Below, in pieces: positions 1-8,447 of a stretch of 64,000 nt of DNA. This DNA is from Acinetobacter sp. CFCC 10889 (GTDB taxonomy: Bacteria; Pseudomonadota; Gammaproteobacteria; Pseudomonadales; Moraxellaceae), in assembly GCF_003268395.1 (NCBI RefSeq), contig NZ_LQXQ01000006.1, positions 42,801 to 106,800 of the forward strand, in the 5' to 3' direction. The notes beneath the pieces are model-generated. The model was not told where the DNA came from. It was given only the letters and a program-made list of their open reading frames with translations, and did not search any database. The position numbers were made by a program, and so were the translations under genes. Within the stretch, counting starts at the first letter, position 1, and every line of letters starts with the position of its first letter.

Positions 1-627
1 TTTGATTATTATTATGAACGAAATGATTATGAAAAGAGATTATTATATTTAGCAGAGACTAATGATAAAAACAAAGATCAGTATCTTAGTAATGAATATT
101 CTCAAAAATATAATCAAGCACTGAAATATAAAAATGAAAGAAATGGCGATCTGCAACGTGCCTTTGAAATTTTTAATGATTTATTGACACGTAATGATCC
201 GAGTGTGCAATATCAGCTTGCAGAAATGTATCAAAAAGGCATAGGAACTGAGCGAAATATCAATAAAGCGCTTGAACTTTATAAAATGGCAGCTGCACAA
301 AATTATATTTTAGCATTATTACGTTTAGGAGATCTTTATTTTGAAGGAAATCAAGACTTAGCCCAAGACTATGCACAAGCTTTATTTTGGTATCAAAAAA
401 TAGAGGCTTTAGGGCAGCAACATGCCAATATGCGGTTAGGTGAAATATATATGAATGGTTTGGGTGTTAATAAAAACCCTGAAAAAGCTTTTCAATATTA
501 CTTATATTTAGCTGAACAAGGCAGTCAAGAAGCCATAAAAATCGTTATATATTGTTATGAGTCGGGCATTGGTACAACTAAAAATTTAAAAAAAGCGCAA
601 GAAATGAAAGCAAAGCTTAGAATTTAA
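1..627 (+). CDS. Sel1-repeat (SLR) protein, 5' end outside the window
   Basis: The reading frame is open from base 1, so the true start lies upstream; an internal TTG at 184 is not a likely start. The visible 208 codons contain consecutive Sel1-like helical repeats, with signatures such as LAEMYQKGIGTERNINKAL, LGDLYFEG, MRLGEIYMNGLGVNKNPEKA and CYESGIGTTKNLKKA. Sel1 repeats form alpha-solenoids that bind partner proteins; the specific partner cannot be read from sequence. The N-terminal part, which would show any signal peptide, is missing. A 109-bp gap separates it from the next gene. The family call is solid; the function is unknown. Confidence 0.85.
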   Translation, partial: FDYYYERNDYEKRLLYLAETNDKNKDQYLSNEYSQKYNQALKYKNERNGDLQRAFEIFNDLLTRNDPSVQYQLAEMYQKGIGTERNINKALELYKMAAAQNYILALLRLGDLYFEGNQDLAQDYAQALFWYQKIEALGQQHANMRLGEIYMNGLGVNKNPEKAFQYYLYLAEQGSQEAIKIVIYCYESGIGTTKNLKKAQEMKAKLRI

Positions 628-779
628 ACAAACATGAAGATGATTCAGTTGTAACTTGAAGAATCCTCAATCAGAGCGTGCCGTAATGGTTTAAATTTAT
701 GTTCTAATAGCTCTATTCATTTATGTAAAAAACATCGTGCTTCTACAACCATTATCACAGGTTATCCCAACACTTTCCC

Positions 780-1367
780 ATGATTATGCAGAATGGCATC
801 AGGGGGAGGGAGGATTATGCATTGTGGTATATCGAAATTACAGAGCCAAGATTATTAGAATATTTAAATCATTTACGCACATATTTTTCCAATTTTTTGT
901 TTCAACCAAATATTCGTCAGTTTCATATTACTTTATTTGTTTGTGGATTTTTAACGGAAAACCAGCCGTTATTCAATGATGATTTTTCAATAGTTCAATT
1001 CAAACAACAAATCCAACAAGTCATGCAGCAGCAATTACAAAGTTTTAAAATATCAACGGGAAATATCCAAAGTTTTGATAGTGCATTATTTGTTGAAATT
1101 TTTGATTATGAAAATAGCCTAAGCAAATTTAGAAAATTATTTGCAAAAAACCATTGCGAAATTGCTGCACTACAATATTTACCTCATATTACTCTTGGAC
1201 TTTATAATCAAGCATACAATGCCTCTCAAATTTTTCAGGCGATTGATAGTATTCAACAAGAGTACTTTGAAATTAATATTGAGTATTTAACATTTGGGTA
1301 TTACAAAGCCAAAATGATCCAAGGGCAGTTATTTACTTATCAACATATTTACTTAGGTTCATTATGA
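780..1367 (+). CDS. 2H phosphoesterase / 2'-5' RNA ligase-like protein, probably frameshifted near the N-terminus
   Basis: Two HxT motifs 87 residues apart (HITLFVCG at residues 49-56 and HITLG at 136-140) identify the 2H phosphoesterase superfamily, which acts on 2',3'-cyclic or 2'-5' phosphodiester bonds. The ATG at 780 has no clear ribosome site. A GTG at 737 opens another frame reading MLLQPLSQVIPTLSHDYAEW then HQG; removing one G from the GGGGG run at 802-806 joins it smoothly to REDYALWYIEI of this frame. The native protein is therefore probably about 209 residues, with a +1 indel or sequencing error here. Its stop overlaps the cobU start by 4 bp (ATGA), so it is likely co-transcribed with the cobalamin genes. 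Its substrate is unknown. Confidence 0.75.
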   Translation: MIMQNGIRGREDYALWYIEITEPRLLEYLNHLRTYFSNFLFQPNIRQFHITLFVCGFLTENQPLFNDDFSIVQFKQQIQQVMQQQLQSFKISTGNIQSFDSALFVEIFDYENSLSKFRKLFAKNHCEIAALQYLPHITLGLYNQAYNASQIFQAIDSIQQEYFEINIEYLTFGYYKAKMIQGQLFTYQHIYLGSL

Positions 1368-1909
1368 TTCAACTGATTTTAGGTGGTGCACGTTCGGGAA
1401 AAAGTCGTTTGGCGGAACAATTTGCTCAGGCATCCACTTTGGCTGTGACTTATATTGCAACGGCGCAGGCGTGGGATGTAGAAATGCAATCACGCATCGA
1501 GCATCATCAAAATCAGCGACCTATAGATTGGACAGTAATTGAAGAACCGCTTTATCTGGCAGATGTATTAAAAAAAATAGACCAGCCCAATCATGTCATT
1601 TTAGTAGATTGTTTAACTTTATGGATGACCAATCTATTGTTAAAACAAGATGAAAATTCACTCGATACTGAAAGTGATAATGTGCAGATACAAGAGTGCG
1701 AAAAGTTATTAAAAATATTACCGACATTACAAGCACAGATTATTTTAGTGAGTAATGAAACAGGACTCGGTGTTGTGCCGATGGGTGAAATTAGCCGTAA
1801 ATTTGTAGATGAATCAGGTCGTCTACATCAGCAACTTGGAAAAATTGCTGATCAAGTGATTTTCTGTGTTGCAGGTTTTCCAATGTATTTGAAAGGAGAG
1901 AAAAAATGA
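1364..1909 (+). CDS. cobU: Adenosylcobinamide kinase / adenosylcobinamide-phosphate guanylyltransferase
   Basis: Bifunctional enzyme of the nucleotide-loop assembly pathway: it phosphorylates adenosylcobinamide and then transfers GMP to make adenosylcobinamide-GDP. The 181 residues match the family length. The P-loop GGARSGKS lies at residues 7-14. The RIEHHQNQR segment (44-52) carries the histidines in the region of the guanylylated His of Salmonella CobU. VDCLTLWMTN (81-90) is the conserved Walker-B-like strand. It overlaps the upstream 2H phosphoesterase gene and downstream cobT by 4 bp each, so the genes are translationally coupled. CobP is the alternative name in aerobic-pathway organisms. 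Confidence 0.95.
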   Translation: MIQLILGGARSGKSRLAEQFAQASTLAVTYIATAQAWDVEMQSRIEHHQNQRPIDWTVIEEPLYLADVLKKIDQPNHVILVDCLTLWMTNLLLKQDENSLDTESDNVQIQECEKLLKILPTLQAQIILVSNETGLGVVPMGEISRKFVDESGRLHQQLGKIADQVIFCVAGFPMYLKGEKK

Positions 1910-2958
1910 ATTGGTGGTTAGATGCATGTAAAAGCCCAAATATTGTGGCAAAACAACAGGCTGAACAACGTCAATTGCAATTAACTAAACCAACAGGCTC
2001 ACTTTCAACTTTAGAAAATGTTGCTGTGCAATTGGCAAGTTTGCAAGGTCAAGCTAAACCGAATGTTGATTTTCCTTGGATTTGTATTTTTGCAGGCGAT
2101 CATGGGGTGATGGAGGAAAATATTTCTGCTTATCCGCAAGCTGTGACTCGACAAATGTTACAAAATTTCACCACAGGTGGCGCATGTATTAGCGTGATTG
2201 CCAAAGAGTATAATGCAAAACTACAAGTGATTGACTGTGGTTCGGTTGGCGAAGCCTATGAATATCAAGGTGTAGAACGACATTGTATCGCTGAGGGAAC
2301 AGCAAATTTTGCTAAAACAGTCGCAATGACTGAAGCTCAATGCCAAGCAGCGATGCAACTTGGAAAAAATAGTGTAGATCAAGCTTTTGCACAGAATGCT
2401 TCGATTTATGTCGCAGGTGAAATGGGCATTGGAAATACCTGTTCTGCATCTGCTGTTGCGTGTTTTTTACTTGGTGAAGCTGCTGAAAAATTAACGGGTG
2501 TCGGTACAGGCATTCGTGCTGAACAATTAGAACATAAGAAAAATATTATTAATCAAGCCATCGAACTACATCAAAATTATGTGAATAAAGATGCTTTTAA
2601 AGCCCTTTGTGCAGTGGGTGGTTTAGAAATTGCAGCGATGGCAGGTGCATATATTCGTTGTGCACAAATTGGTTTACCTGTTGTAGTGGATGGGTTTATC
2701 AGTAGTATTTCGGCTTTGATCGCTGTGCGTTTAAATCCTGAAGTTCGTGAATGGATGCTGTTTGGGCATCAATCTGCTGAATATGGACATCAACGTTTAT
2801 TGCAAGAATTAAATGCTGAACCCTTATTAAAACTGAATTTACGCTTAGGTGAGGGTAGTGGTGCAGGTGCATCTTTGGGTGTGATTAAACTGGCATGTAG
2901 TTTACATAACAATATGGCAACTTTTGCAGAAGCTGCGGTGATTGGTGAAAAAGTTTAA
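1906..2958 (+). CDS. cobT: Nicotinate-nucleotide--dimethylbenzimidazole phosphoribosyltransferase
   Basis: Makes alpha-ribazole 5'-phosphate from nicotinate mononucleotide and dimethylbenzimidazole, the lower-ligand branch of cobalamin assembly. The length of 350 residues is typical. Visible motifs are FAGDHGV (62-68), GEMGIGNTCSASA (171-183) and GEGSGAGASLG near residue 315; Glu316 corresponds to the catalytic base Glu317 of Salmonella CobT. The start overlaps the cobU stop by 4 bp. It sits between cobU and cobC in the salvage operon. The corrin-ring genes are not in the window, so the cluster as seen supports late assembly or salvage rather than de novo synthesis. Confidence 0.95.
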   Translation: MNWWLDACKSPNIVAKQQAEQRQLQLTKPTGSLSTLENVAVQLASLQGQAKPNVDFPWICIFAGDHGVMEENISAYPQAVTRQMLQNFTTGGACISVIAKEYNAKLQVIDCGSVGEAYEYQGVERHCIAEGTANFAKTVAMTEAQCQAAMQLGKNSVDQAFAQNASIYVAGEMGIGNTCSASAVACFLLGEAAEKLTGVGTGIRAEQLEHKKNIINQAIELHQNYVNKDAFKALCAVGGLEIAAMAGAYIRCAQIGLPVVVDGFISSISALIAVRLNPEVREWMLFGHQSAEYGHQRLLQELNAEPLLKLNLRLGEGSGAGASLGVIKLACSLHNNMATFAEAAVIGEKV

Positions 2959-3012
2959 TACTTTAAGTCAATACATTGCTATTTAAATCATAAAGTTATA
3001 TAGAGTTATGAA

Positions 3013-3660
3013 ATGAAATTGAAGATTGATCTACTTCGGCATGGTGAAACTACTTTGAGCCATACACTAAGAGGTTCAACCGATGATGCCTTAACTGAAC
3101 AAGGTCAAATGCAAATGCAGACGGCGATTCAGGATTTTTTAGATCAATCTTCACAGCCAGTTCCTTGGCAGGCAATTTATAGTTCACCGCTACAGCGTTG
3201 TCAGTCATTTGCTGAAAATTTAAGTGAAAAATATGCGAAAAAATTGCTTATCGAGCCTGATTTACAAGAAATACATTTTGGTGATTGGGAGGCAAAACCC
3301 ACCCAATGGATCTATGAAAATTTTCCAGAACAATTGAATCAGTTTTGGCAAACACCTACCCAATATGCGCCACCCAATGCAGAAACAATGCAGCAGTTTC
3401 ATATGAGAATTTGCCATGCACTCGAAAATATACAACACAACATGCAACAGCAACATTGGCAACGGGTTTTGTTGGTCACGCACGGTGGTGTGATTAAATT
3501 ATTAAAATGTCTTGCTGCACAAAAGAGTTTAGATGAGCTTTTAACGATGTCAGCAGAACTGGGTACATTACATCGTTTTGAATTGGATGTTGAACAACAA
3601 AAAATACATTATTTATCAAACGATTTACGATTAAGTAATTTAAAAACTGAAGAATTTTAA
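3013..3660 (+). CDS. cobC: Alpha-ribazole phosphatase (histidine phosphatase family)
   Basis: A 215-residue histidine phosphatase with the RHGET motif at residues 9-13 (phosphohistidine His10) and a second conserved VTHGG stretch near residue 156. In this operon the natural role is dephosphorylating alpha-ribazole 5'-phosphate or adenosylcobalamin 5'-phosphate. The gene lies 54 bp after cobT and 1 bp before cobS. Phosphoglycerate-mutase-like enzymes share this fold, so the substrate is assigned from context. Confidence 0.88.
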   Translation: MKLKIDLLRHGETTLSHTLRGSTDDALTEQGQMQMQTAIQDFLDQSSQPVPWQAIYSSPLQRCQSFAENLSEKYAKKLLIEPDLQEIHFGDWEAKPTQWIYENFPEQLNQFWQTPTQYAPPNAETMQQFHMRICHALENIQHNMQQQHWQRVLLVTHGGVIKLLKCLAAQKSLDELLTMSAELGTLHRFELDVEQQKIHYLSNDLRLSNLKTEEF

Positions 3661-3661
3661 A

Positions 3662-4402
3662 ATGACTCCATTTTTCATCGCATTGCAGTTTTTAACAACT
3701 TTTCCAATTCAGTTAAAAACGATGCCAAGCCCTCAGCAAAATGGACAATCTTTGCTATTTTATCCAGTTGTGGGTCTCTTGATTGGCGCTATTTTATTGG
3801 CGATTGCAACATTTTTACACAGCTTGCCGATCATTTTATTGGCTTCAATTCTTTTATGTACATGGATTTGGTTGACAGGCGGTTTACATTTAGATGGTTT
3901 AGCGGATACTGCGGATGCATGGGTGGGTGGCTTTGGTGACAAAGAGCGAACCTTAACGATCATGAAAGACCCAAGTTGTGGTCCGATTGGTGTTTTAAGT
4001 TTAGTCATCATTTGTTTATTAAAGTGGTCTGCAATTTATGTGCTACTTCAACAAAAAATGCCACTTGCGTTGTTCATATTTCCAGTGCTTGGACGTATTG
4101 CACCTCTGATTTTATTTCTTACAACGCCTTATGTTCGAAAAAATGGTTTAGGTTCAGCATTGACGGAATTTATTCCCAAAAAATCAGCTATTTTTCTCAT
4201 TATTATTTGTTTGATTTTTCCTGTTATTTTTTCATGGATTTGTATTTTTAGCAGCCTTATCTTTATATTCAGTCTATATTATTTACGATATAAATTTATG
4301 CAACGTATTTCAGGTATTACTGGGGATACTGTTGGAGCAAGCATTGAAATTTTAGAAACAGTGACTTTGTTTTGTTTTGTGATTTTAAGTTTTTATTTTT
4401 AA
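3662..4402 (+). CDS. cobS: Adenosylcobinamide-GDP ribazoletransferase (cobalamin synthase)
   Basis: Integral inner-membrane enzyme that joins adenosylcobinamide-GDP with alpha-ribazole to give cobalamin. The 246-residue protein has several hydrophobic helices. Its cytoplasmic signature GGLHLDGLADTADAW (73-87) holds the acidic metal/GDP site, and MKDPSCGPIGVL follows at about residue 101. The start ATG is one base after the cobC stop, so expression is coupled. It is the last cob gene seen here; the 74-bp gap to the next gene has no convincing terminator hairpin. Confidence 0.95.
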   Translation: MTPFFIALQFLTTFPIQLKTMPSPQQNGQSLLFYPVVGLLIGAILLAIATFLHSLPIILLASILLCTWIWLTGGLHLDGLADTADAWVGGFGDKERTLTIMKDPSCGPIGVLSLVIICLLKWSAIYVLLQQKMPLALFIFPVLGRIAPLILFLTTPYVRKNGLGSALTEFIPKKSAIFLIIICLIFPVIFSWICIFSSLIFIFSLYYLRYKFMQRISGITGDTVGASIEILETVTLFCFVILSFYF

Positions 4403-4476
4403 TTTTATAGCATATCCTCATTTTATCTTGACCTTAGTACTGTGCAAGATCTTTAAAAATAAACCATGAGGTCAGC

Positions 4477-4818
4477 ATGACAATTCAAAATACAAAAATT
4501 TTAAACCATCACTTTTTAGCTGATATGTATGAAGATTCTTATTTTCCGCCACATTTAGTTGATCAAGTGAAGCAAATTTTATTGGATTTATGCGTAGAAA
4601 TTGAAACGACGAAACCTAAAAATCTTGATGAATTATATCTCTTAACACATACTGCGACTGAAAAAATTAACGATTTGCAAACCGCTTTTGATGAAGCAGG
4701 GAGTGAGATTGAAACAGTAGCACGTGATAGTATTGGTATGGATTTTGATTTTATTGCCAAAGCTTATGATTATCATGATGCGGATGGGGAAAAATTGATC
4801 TCACCCCGAGATTGGTAA
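4477..4818 (+). CDS. DUF5713 family protein
   Basis: A small soluble acidic protein of 113 residues without signal peptide or membrane segment. Family-like features are the N-terminal MYEDSYFPPHLVDQV stretch, LYLLTHTATEKINDLQ in the middle, and SEIETVARDSIGMDFDFIA toward the C-terminus, ending in a PRDW motif. The family has no established biochemical role that I know of. A good ribosome site (GAGG, 9 bp before the ATG) supports the start. It is followed by a strong hairpin shared with the convergent lrgB gene. Confidence 0.75.
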   Translation: MTIQNTKILNHHFLADMYEDSYFPPHLVDQVKQILLDLCVEIETTKPKNLDELYLLTHTATEKINDLQTAFDEAGSEIETVARDSIGMDFDFIAKAYDYHDADGEKLISPRDW

Positions 4819-4839
4819 ATTTTTGATCTTATAAATCTT

Positions 4840-4877
4840 AATTGCCAATCATTAAATACCATGAATGATTGGCAATT
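4840..4877. terminator. Bidirectional intrinsic terminator
   Basis: A perfect 14-bp inverted repeat, AATTGCCAATCATT (4840-4853) and its complement (4864-4877), with a 10-nt loop, followed by CATTTTCT. It sits between the convergent DUF5713 gene (+) and lrgB (-), where a shared terminator is expected. Confidence 0.75.
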
Positions 4878-4888
4878 CATTTTCTAAA

Positions 4889-5584
4889 TTAAATCGCATA
4901 ATATAAAATTATCTGTACTAAATATGGTCCTAAAATCACCATAAAAATACCTGCGAGTACCATAGTTAAACTTGCAATAACCCCTTCTTGCTGATCACGC
5001 ATATAGGCTTTACTTGTACCAAAACCATGCGCTGCATTTCCAAGCGATGCTCCCATAGCAAAGTGAGATTTCAAGTGAATCATCTTTAAAATAACATCAC
5101 CAAAACACATTCCGATCAGACCTGTAATAATGGTAAATAAAATAACTAATTCCACCGAACCGCCAATATGTCCTGCAAGTTCCATGGCAAAAGGTGTAGA
5201 GATCGAACGTGCCATCAAGCTATATGTCGTACTATGATCAAAATGAAAGAATTTTGCTAAATAAAAAGCACTGAGCATCCCAGCAAACATACCCAAGAAT
5301 ACACCCATTGAAATAGATAAAACGTGTTCTTGAATAACTTTACGATATTCATAAATAGGAATCGCAAAAGCCACAGTTGCAGGTCCTAGCATCCACACGA
5401 TCCATTGACTGTCCGCCATATAGGTGTCATAAGTCGTATGAGAACCAAGCAAAATAGCGATAATCATCACAGGAACAAGAATTGCAGGTGAAAAAACCAA
5501 GTAAGGCAATTTACGGTGCACTCTTTTCACTAAAATATAGGCAAGTAATGTTCCAACAAAACAGAGAATGGAAATTAAAGACAT
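4889..5584 (-). CDS. lrgB: LrgB/CidB family membrane protein
   Basis: A polytopic inner-membrane protein of 231 residues, the partner of CidA/LrgA. The family includes Bacillus PftB (pyruvate facilitation) and Staphylococcus LrgB/CidB (control of murein hydrolase activity and lysis). Family features are the SISTPFAMELAGHIGG segment in the middle and GNAAHGFGTSKAY toward the C-terminus. Its start overlaps the cidA stop by 10 bp, so the two are co-expressed from the promoter next to the divergent LysR gene. Whether the pair moves pyruvate or acts holin-like in this organism cannot be decided from sequence. Confidence 0.9.
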   Translation of the reverse strand: MSLISILCFVGTLLAYILVKRVHRKLPYLVFSPAILVPVMIIAILLGSHTTYDTYMADSQWIVWMLGPATVAFAIPIYEYRKVIQEHVLSISMGVFLGMFAGMLSAFYLAKFFHFDHSTTYSLMARSISTPFAMELAGHIGGSVELVILFTIITGLIGMCFGDVILKMIHLKSHFAMGASLGNAAHGFGTSKAYMRDQQEGVIASLTMVLAGIFMVILGPYLVQIILYYAI

Positions 5585-6033
5585 TTATGTTTCTCCTGAT
5601 GATGTTGTGATAGTCGTTGTTTGATTTTATTTTCAAGTTTAAAACCAAAATGTACGCTATAGGCAGTGCAGACCATGACACAAACTGTTCCTATAAACAC
5701 AGCAACAAGCAGTTGCCAACCTTCAGTCAGAAATAAGTCTTTGTATTTGATCAACCCAATAAAACATGGAATAAAAAATAACACCAATTCTGCCAAAATA
5801 AAGTCAGCACCTGTTTTAATCCAATCTAACTTTAAAATGCCACTCAATAAGCTCAGCAATAAAATCATTAGACCGATGACAGCCGCAGAAATGGGTATGT
5901 TCAAAACATGCTTAATCATTCCGCCGATTGCTAGAAATACCAATAACAAAAGAATTTGCAAAAATACTTTGCTGATCAATATAAACTTTGCAGATAAGTT
6001 AAATTTAGAGGACAAGTAATGTAAATAGGACAT
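5575..6033 (-). CDS. cidA: CidA/LrgA family holin-like protein
   Basis: A 152-residue membrane protein with four predicted hydrophobic helices and the family pattern GLMILLLSLLSG followed by LVLFFIPCFIGLI. CidA/LrgA proteins oligomerise in the inner membrane with LrgB/CidB. It is the first gene of the two-gene unit and overlaps lrgB. Its start is 100 bp from the start of the divergently read LysR gene, an arrangement typical of CidR-controlled cidAB. Confidence 0.87.
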   Translation of the reverse strand: MSYLHYLSSKFNLSAKFILISKVFLQILLLLVFLAIGGMIKHVLNIPISAAVIGLMILLLSLLSGILKLDWIKTGADFILAELVLFFIPCFIGLIKYKDLFLTEGWQLLVAVFIGTVCVMVCTAYSVHFGFKLENKIKQRLSQHHQEKHKCL

Positions 6034-6093
6034 GAAATACGGCTTATTTCGAGCAGATGCATTATTTTATTTCTAATCTTTATGTTAAATTAT

Positions 6094-6116
6094 GAATAAT
6101 TAAATTAATATTATTC
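6094..6116. promoter_or_regulatory. Candidate LysR operator between cidA and the LysR gene
   Basis: A perfect 7-bp inverted repeat GAATAAT ... ATTATTC separated by 9 bp lies in the 99-bp divergent intergenic region, 17 bp upstream of the LysR start. LysR-type regulators usually bind such dyads (T-N11-A type) between themselves and the divergent target. The role is inferred from position and symmetry. Confidence 0.5.
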
Positions 6117-6132
6117 TTAAAAGGAATAATTT

Positions 6133-7032
6133 GTGGATTTAAAAAATTTAAAAATTTTTCGTACGGTTGTAGAAGTGCAAAGTTTTTCTCTAGCAGCAGA
6201 AAAATTATGTATGACTCAACCGACGATCAGCAAAGCCATTGCCAATTTAGAACATGAATTACAATCAGCACTCTTTAAAAAGGGGGAGGCAGGGCGTAAA
6301 CGTGAGGTACATTTAACTTATACAGGTGAATTAATCTACCAACATGCGGTGACGATTTTAGAAGAACAACAAAAAATTTATGACACCATTCAACAAGTAC
6401 AATATCTGAAAAAAGGTAAATTGACCATCGGTTTACCACCTTTGGGTTCTGTGTTATTTAGTCCATTAATTGCATTATTTCATCAACAATATCCTGAAAT
6501 TGAACTTAGATTTTTAGAAGTTGGTGCAAATGGTGTAGAGGAAGCGATCGCTGCAAAAACGGTAGATGTTGGTATTTTACTGGGTAATCTAAGACCCAAT
6601 TTTTCAGCGATTCCAGTATTAGACTCACCTTTGTGTTTATTATCAGCCAAAAATTCAAAGTGGAAAAATCGACAAAATGTAGATTTTATTGAACTAAAAG
6701 AGGAGTCATTTTTACTATATGCTGACTCATTTACCTTAAATAATGTGATAATCGCAGCAGCACAAACGGCGGGTTTTGAACCACATGTTGTGTGTAAAAG
6801 TGGGCAATGGGACTTTATTTCAAAAATGGTTGAGTTCGATATGGGCTTGGCACTATTACCTAAAATTTATTGTGATCAGTTGGATCAAGCACATTATAAT
6901 ACGGCGCTTTTGACACAGCCCAATTTAAATTGGACTCTTAGTATGGCATGGAATAGATCAGTCACGATGAGTCCCGCAACACATGCTTGGTTGGATATTA
7001 TTGACCATCATCGCGATAAAATTCACTTTTAA
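6133..7032 (+). CDS. LysR-family transcriptional regulator (CidR-like)
   Basis: A 299-residue LysR protein: winged HTH at residues 1-60 (FSLAAEKLCMTQPTISKAI) and a periplasmic-binding-like effector domain from about 90, opening with KKGKLTIGLPPLGS. GTG at 6133 is the start, preceded by AAAAGGA. It is divergent from cidA-lrgB. In Staphylococcus and Bacillus the LysR protein CidR/AlsR activates cid genes in response to acetate or pyruvate overflow; the same role here is inferred from synteny. It converges with the lipoprotein gene only 5 bp downstream, with no terminator visible between them. Confidence 0.88.
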   Translation: MDLKNLKIFRTVVEVQSFSLAAEKLCMTQPTISKAIANLEHELQSALFKKGEAGRKREVHLTYTGELIYQHAVTILEEQQKIYDTIQQVQYLKKGKLTIGLPPLGSVLFSPLIALFHQQYPEIELRFLEVGANGVEEAIAAKTVDVGILLGNLRPNFSAIPVLDSPLCLLSAKNSKWKNRQNVDFIELKEESFLLYADSFTLNNVIIAAAQTAGFEPHVVCKSGQWDFISKMVEFDMGLALLPKIYCDQLDQAHYNTALLTQPNLNWTLSMAWNRSVTMSPATHAWLDIIDHHRDKIHF

Positions 7033-7037
7033 ATTTT

Positions 7038-7508
7038 TCACAGAAAATCACCTACTATAATTGTATTATCAGGGCATTGAGTTGGTTTGTTTAATTTGTA
7101 TTGAATTGAATCATTTGCTAAAGCCAAGCCTGCTACACCGAAACTTGTATTCAATAAAATTTCTTTTTTCGATTTGTTATCTCGCACCCCTATTATTTGA
7201 TGATTTGAATCATAAATTGCGGTTTGGTTTTTATTAAAAATGAATAAAAAATCTTTTTTTGTGTCAGGTATATTTGCAATTAAACACTGATTTTTAATAG
7301 ATAAAATCATTTCTTGTTCTTTTTCTTGTAAAAGGATTATAGGTTTAAGATGAATAGCATTTTGATCAGCAATGAAAGGTAGTTGTCTATTCATCTGTAA
7401 TTCTTTTTCTTTAGTCTGTTTATGCAAATTATCGTCAGTTTTTATATTACAAGCACTTATGAGGGTGACTACAAATAGATTAAATACTAATAGAGGTCTA
7501 AATTTCAT
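7038..7508 (-). CDS. Small putative lipoprotein of unknown function
   Basis: A 156-residue protein with an N-terminal lipoprotein signal (charged MKFR, hydrophobic stretch, lipobox LISAC with Cys20). The mature part has no recognised domain; it contains two further cysteines (in NQCLIAN and TQCPDN) that could pair in the periplasm. It reads in the same direction as the HD gene 14 bp upstream and may be transcribed with it. No function is proposed. Confidence 0.6.
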   Translation of the reverse strand: MKFRPLLVFNLFVVTLISACNIKTDDNLHKQTKEKELQMNRQLPFIADQNAIHLKPIILLQEKEQEMILSIKNQCLIANIPDTKKDFLFIFNKNQTAIYDSNHQIIGVRDNKSKKEILLNTSFGVAGLALANDSIQYKLNKPTQCPDNTIIVGDFL

Positions 7509-7522
7509 TTTTAATTTCCTTT

Positions 7523-8272
7523 TTATTTATTATTCAATTGAATCATCAACTTTAATCCTAAAGCATTCAAAAGAGCAGTTCTAGCATGTGGATGTCGTTT
7601 GGTTTCCTGCTGAATTAAATCTTGAAAACGTGTTTTGAAACCCTCTTTAGGGTAATGCTTTAAAATTTCAGTATGATAATGTTGTGAAATATATTCAGGT
7701 TGAGTACCAATCACATCATAGGCAGTTGCTTGCTGTAAAAGTAAAGTTTCTTTTGCCAAAGTAGGATCATTTTCATCTAAATGACCATTCATATGTAGAC
7801 AGATCGCATCTGAAATTTGTTGCGTTTTATGGGTAGGATAATGATGTCGATGACAAATACTTTCTGAACGTAAGGCACTTTCAAATGTAAAGCATTGGCA
7901 GTTTTGATATTCAGCTTTTGGATTTGCCAAAGCCACATCATGTAATAAACTGGCTATTAAAAAATTCTCCTCATCAAATTGCCATTGTTTGATATTTGCA
8001 ATAGCCACACCCCAAAAATAACACCGCCATGAATGTAAAATCGTTTTTTGGCAATGGGTTTGTTCTAATTCAAAAAGGGCATCTTTGATGATCGCAGTGT
8101 CAGGAATGTTTATTTGCTCTCGTGTCAAATGATTCACAGTTGATGCTTTGGTAAATCTTGATTTTACAAAATGAGAAGTCGCAGGAAGCATCACTTTTTG
8201 CATCAAAGTCATTTTATCTTTAAAACTTAATTTGCCTTGCGTTAAGGTCATCCAAGCACGATCACCAAGCAT
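7523..8272 (-). CDS. HD-domain hydrolase, cyanamide hydratase-like
   Basis: A 249-residue cytosolic protein with a metal-binding HD domain: His80 in LHSWRCYFWG, His111-Asp112 in SLLHDVALA, and later His160. The HSWRxYxWG motif followed by LLHD resembles the Ddi2/3 cyanamide hydratase branch of HD proteins, whose bacterial members are mostly uncharacterised. The start at 8272 follows a region with an 8-bp inverted repeat (8291-8312) that could be an operator. The actual substrate is unknown; the HD call is firm, the subfamily call less so. Confidence 0.72.
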   Translation of the reverse strand: MLGDRAWMTLTQGKLSFKDKMTLMQKVMLPATSHFVKSRFTKASTVNHLTREQINIPDTAIIKDALFELEQTHCQKTILHSWRCYFWGVAIANIKQWQFDEENFLIASLLHDVALANPKAEYQNCQCFTFESALRSESICHRHHYPTHKTQQISDAICLHMNGHLDENDPTLAKETLLLQQATAYDVIGTQPEYISQHYHTEILKHYPKEGFKTRFQDLIQQETKRHPHARTALLNALGLKLMIQLNNK

Positions 8273-8290
8273 TTTTATTCCTTTTATTAA

Positions 8291-8312
8291 AATTAGAGTA
8301 ATTGCTCTAATT
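8291..8312. promoter_or_regulatory. Inverted repeat upstream of the HD gene
   Basis: Perfect dyad AATTAGAG-TAATTG-CTCTAATT, about 20 bp upstream of the HD-domain gene start. The size and symmetry are those of a repressor operator; no adjacent regulator gene is present to pair it with. Confidence 0.4.
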
Positions 8313-8447
8313 TATTGTGCATGGAAATATTCAAAAATGCAATTTAAAAATAGATGAGTATTTAAGAGAAAAATTCTATATTTTTAACGCAAATTTTGAT
8401 GATCGGATTTTTTTTGTATGCAAAATGTACAAATAGAATATATTTTG

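Noticed and set aside
628..779. Possible cobalamin riboswitch before the cob operon
   Set aside because: No recognisable B12-box or the expected multi-helix leader is present in this short gap.
737..979. Separate 80-aa gene starting at GTG 737
   Set aside because: Only its first 23 residues make sense, as the N-terminus of the 2H phosphoesterase; the rest is out-of-frame sequence.
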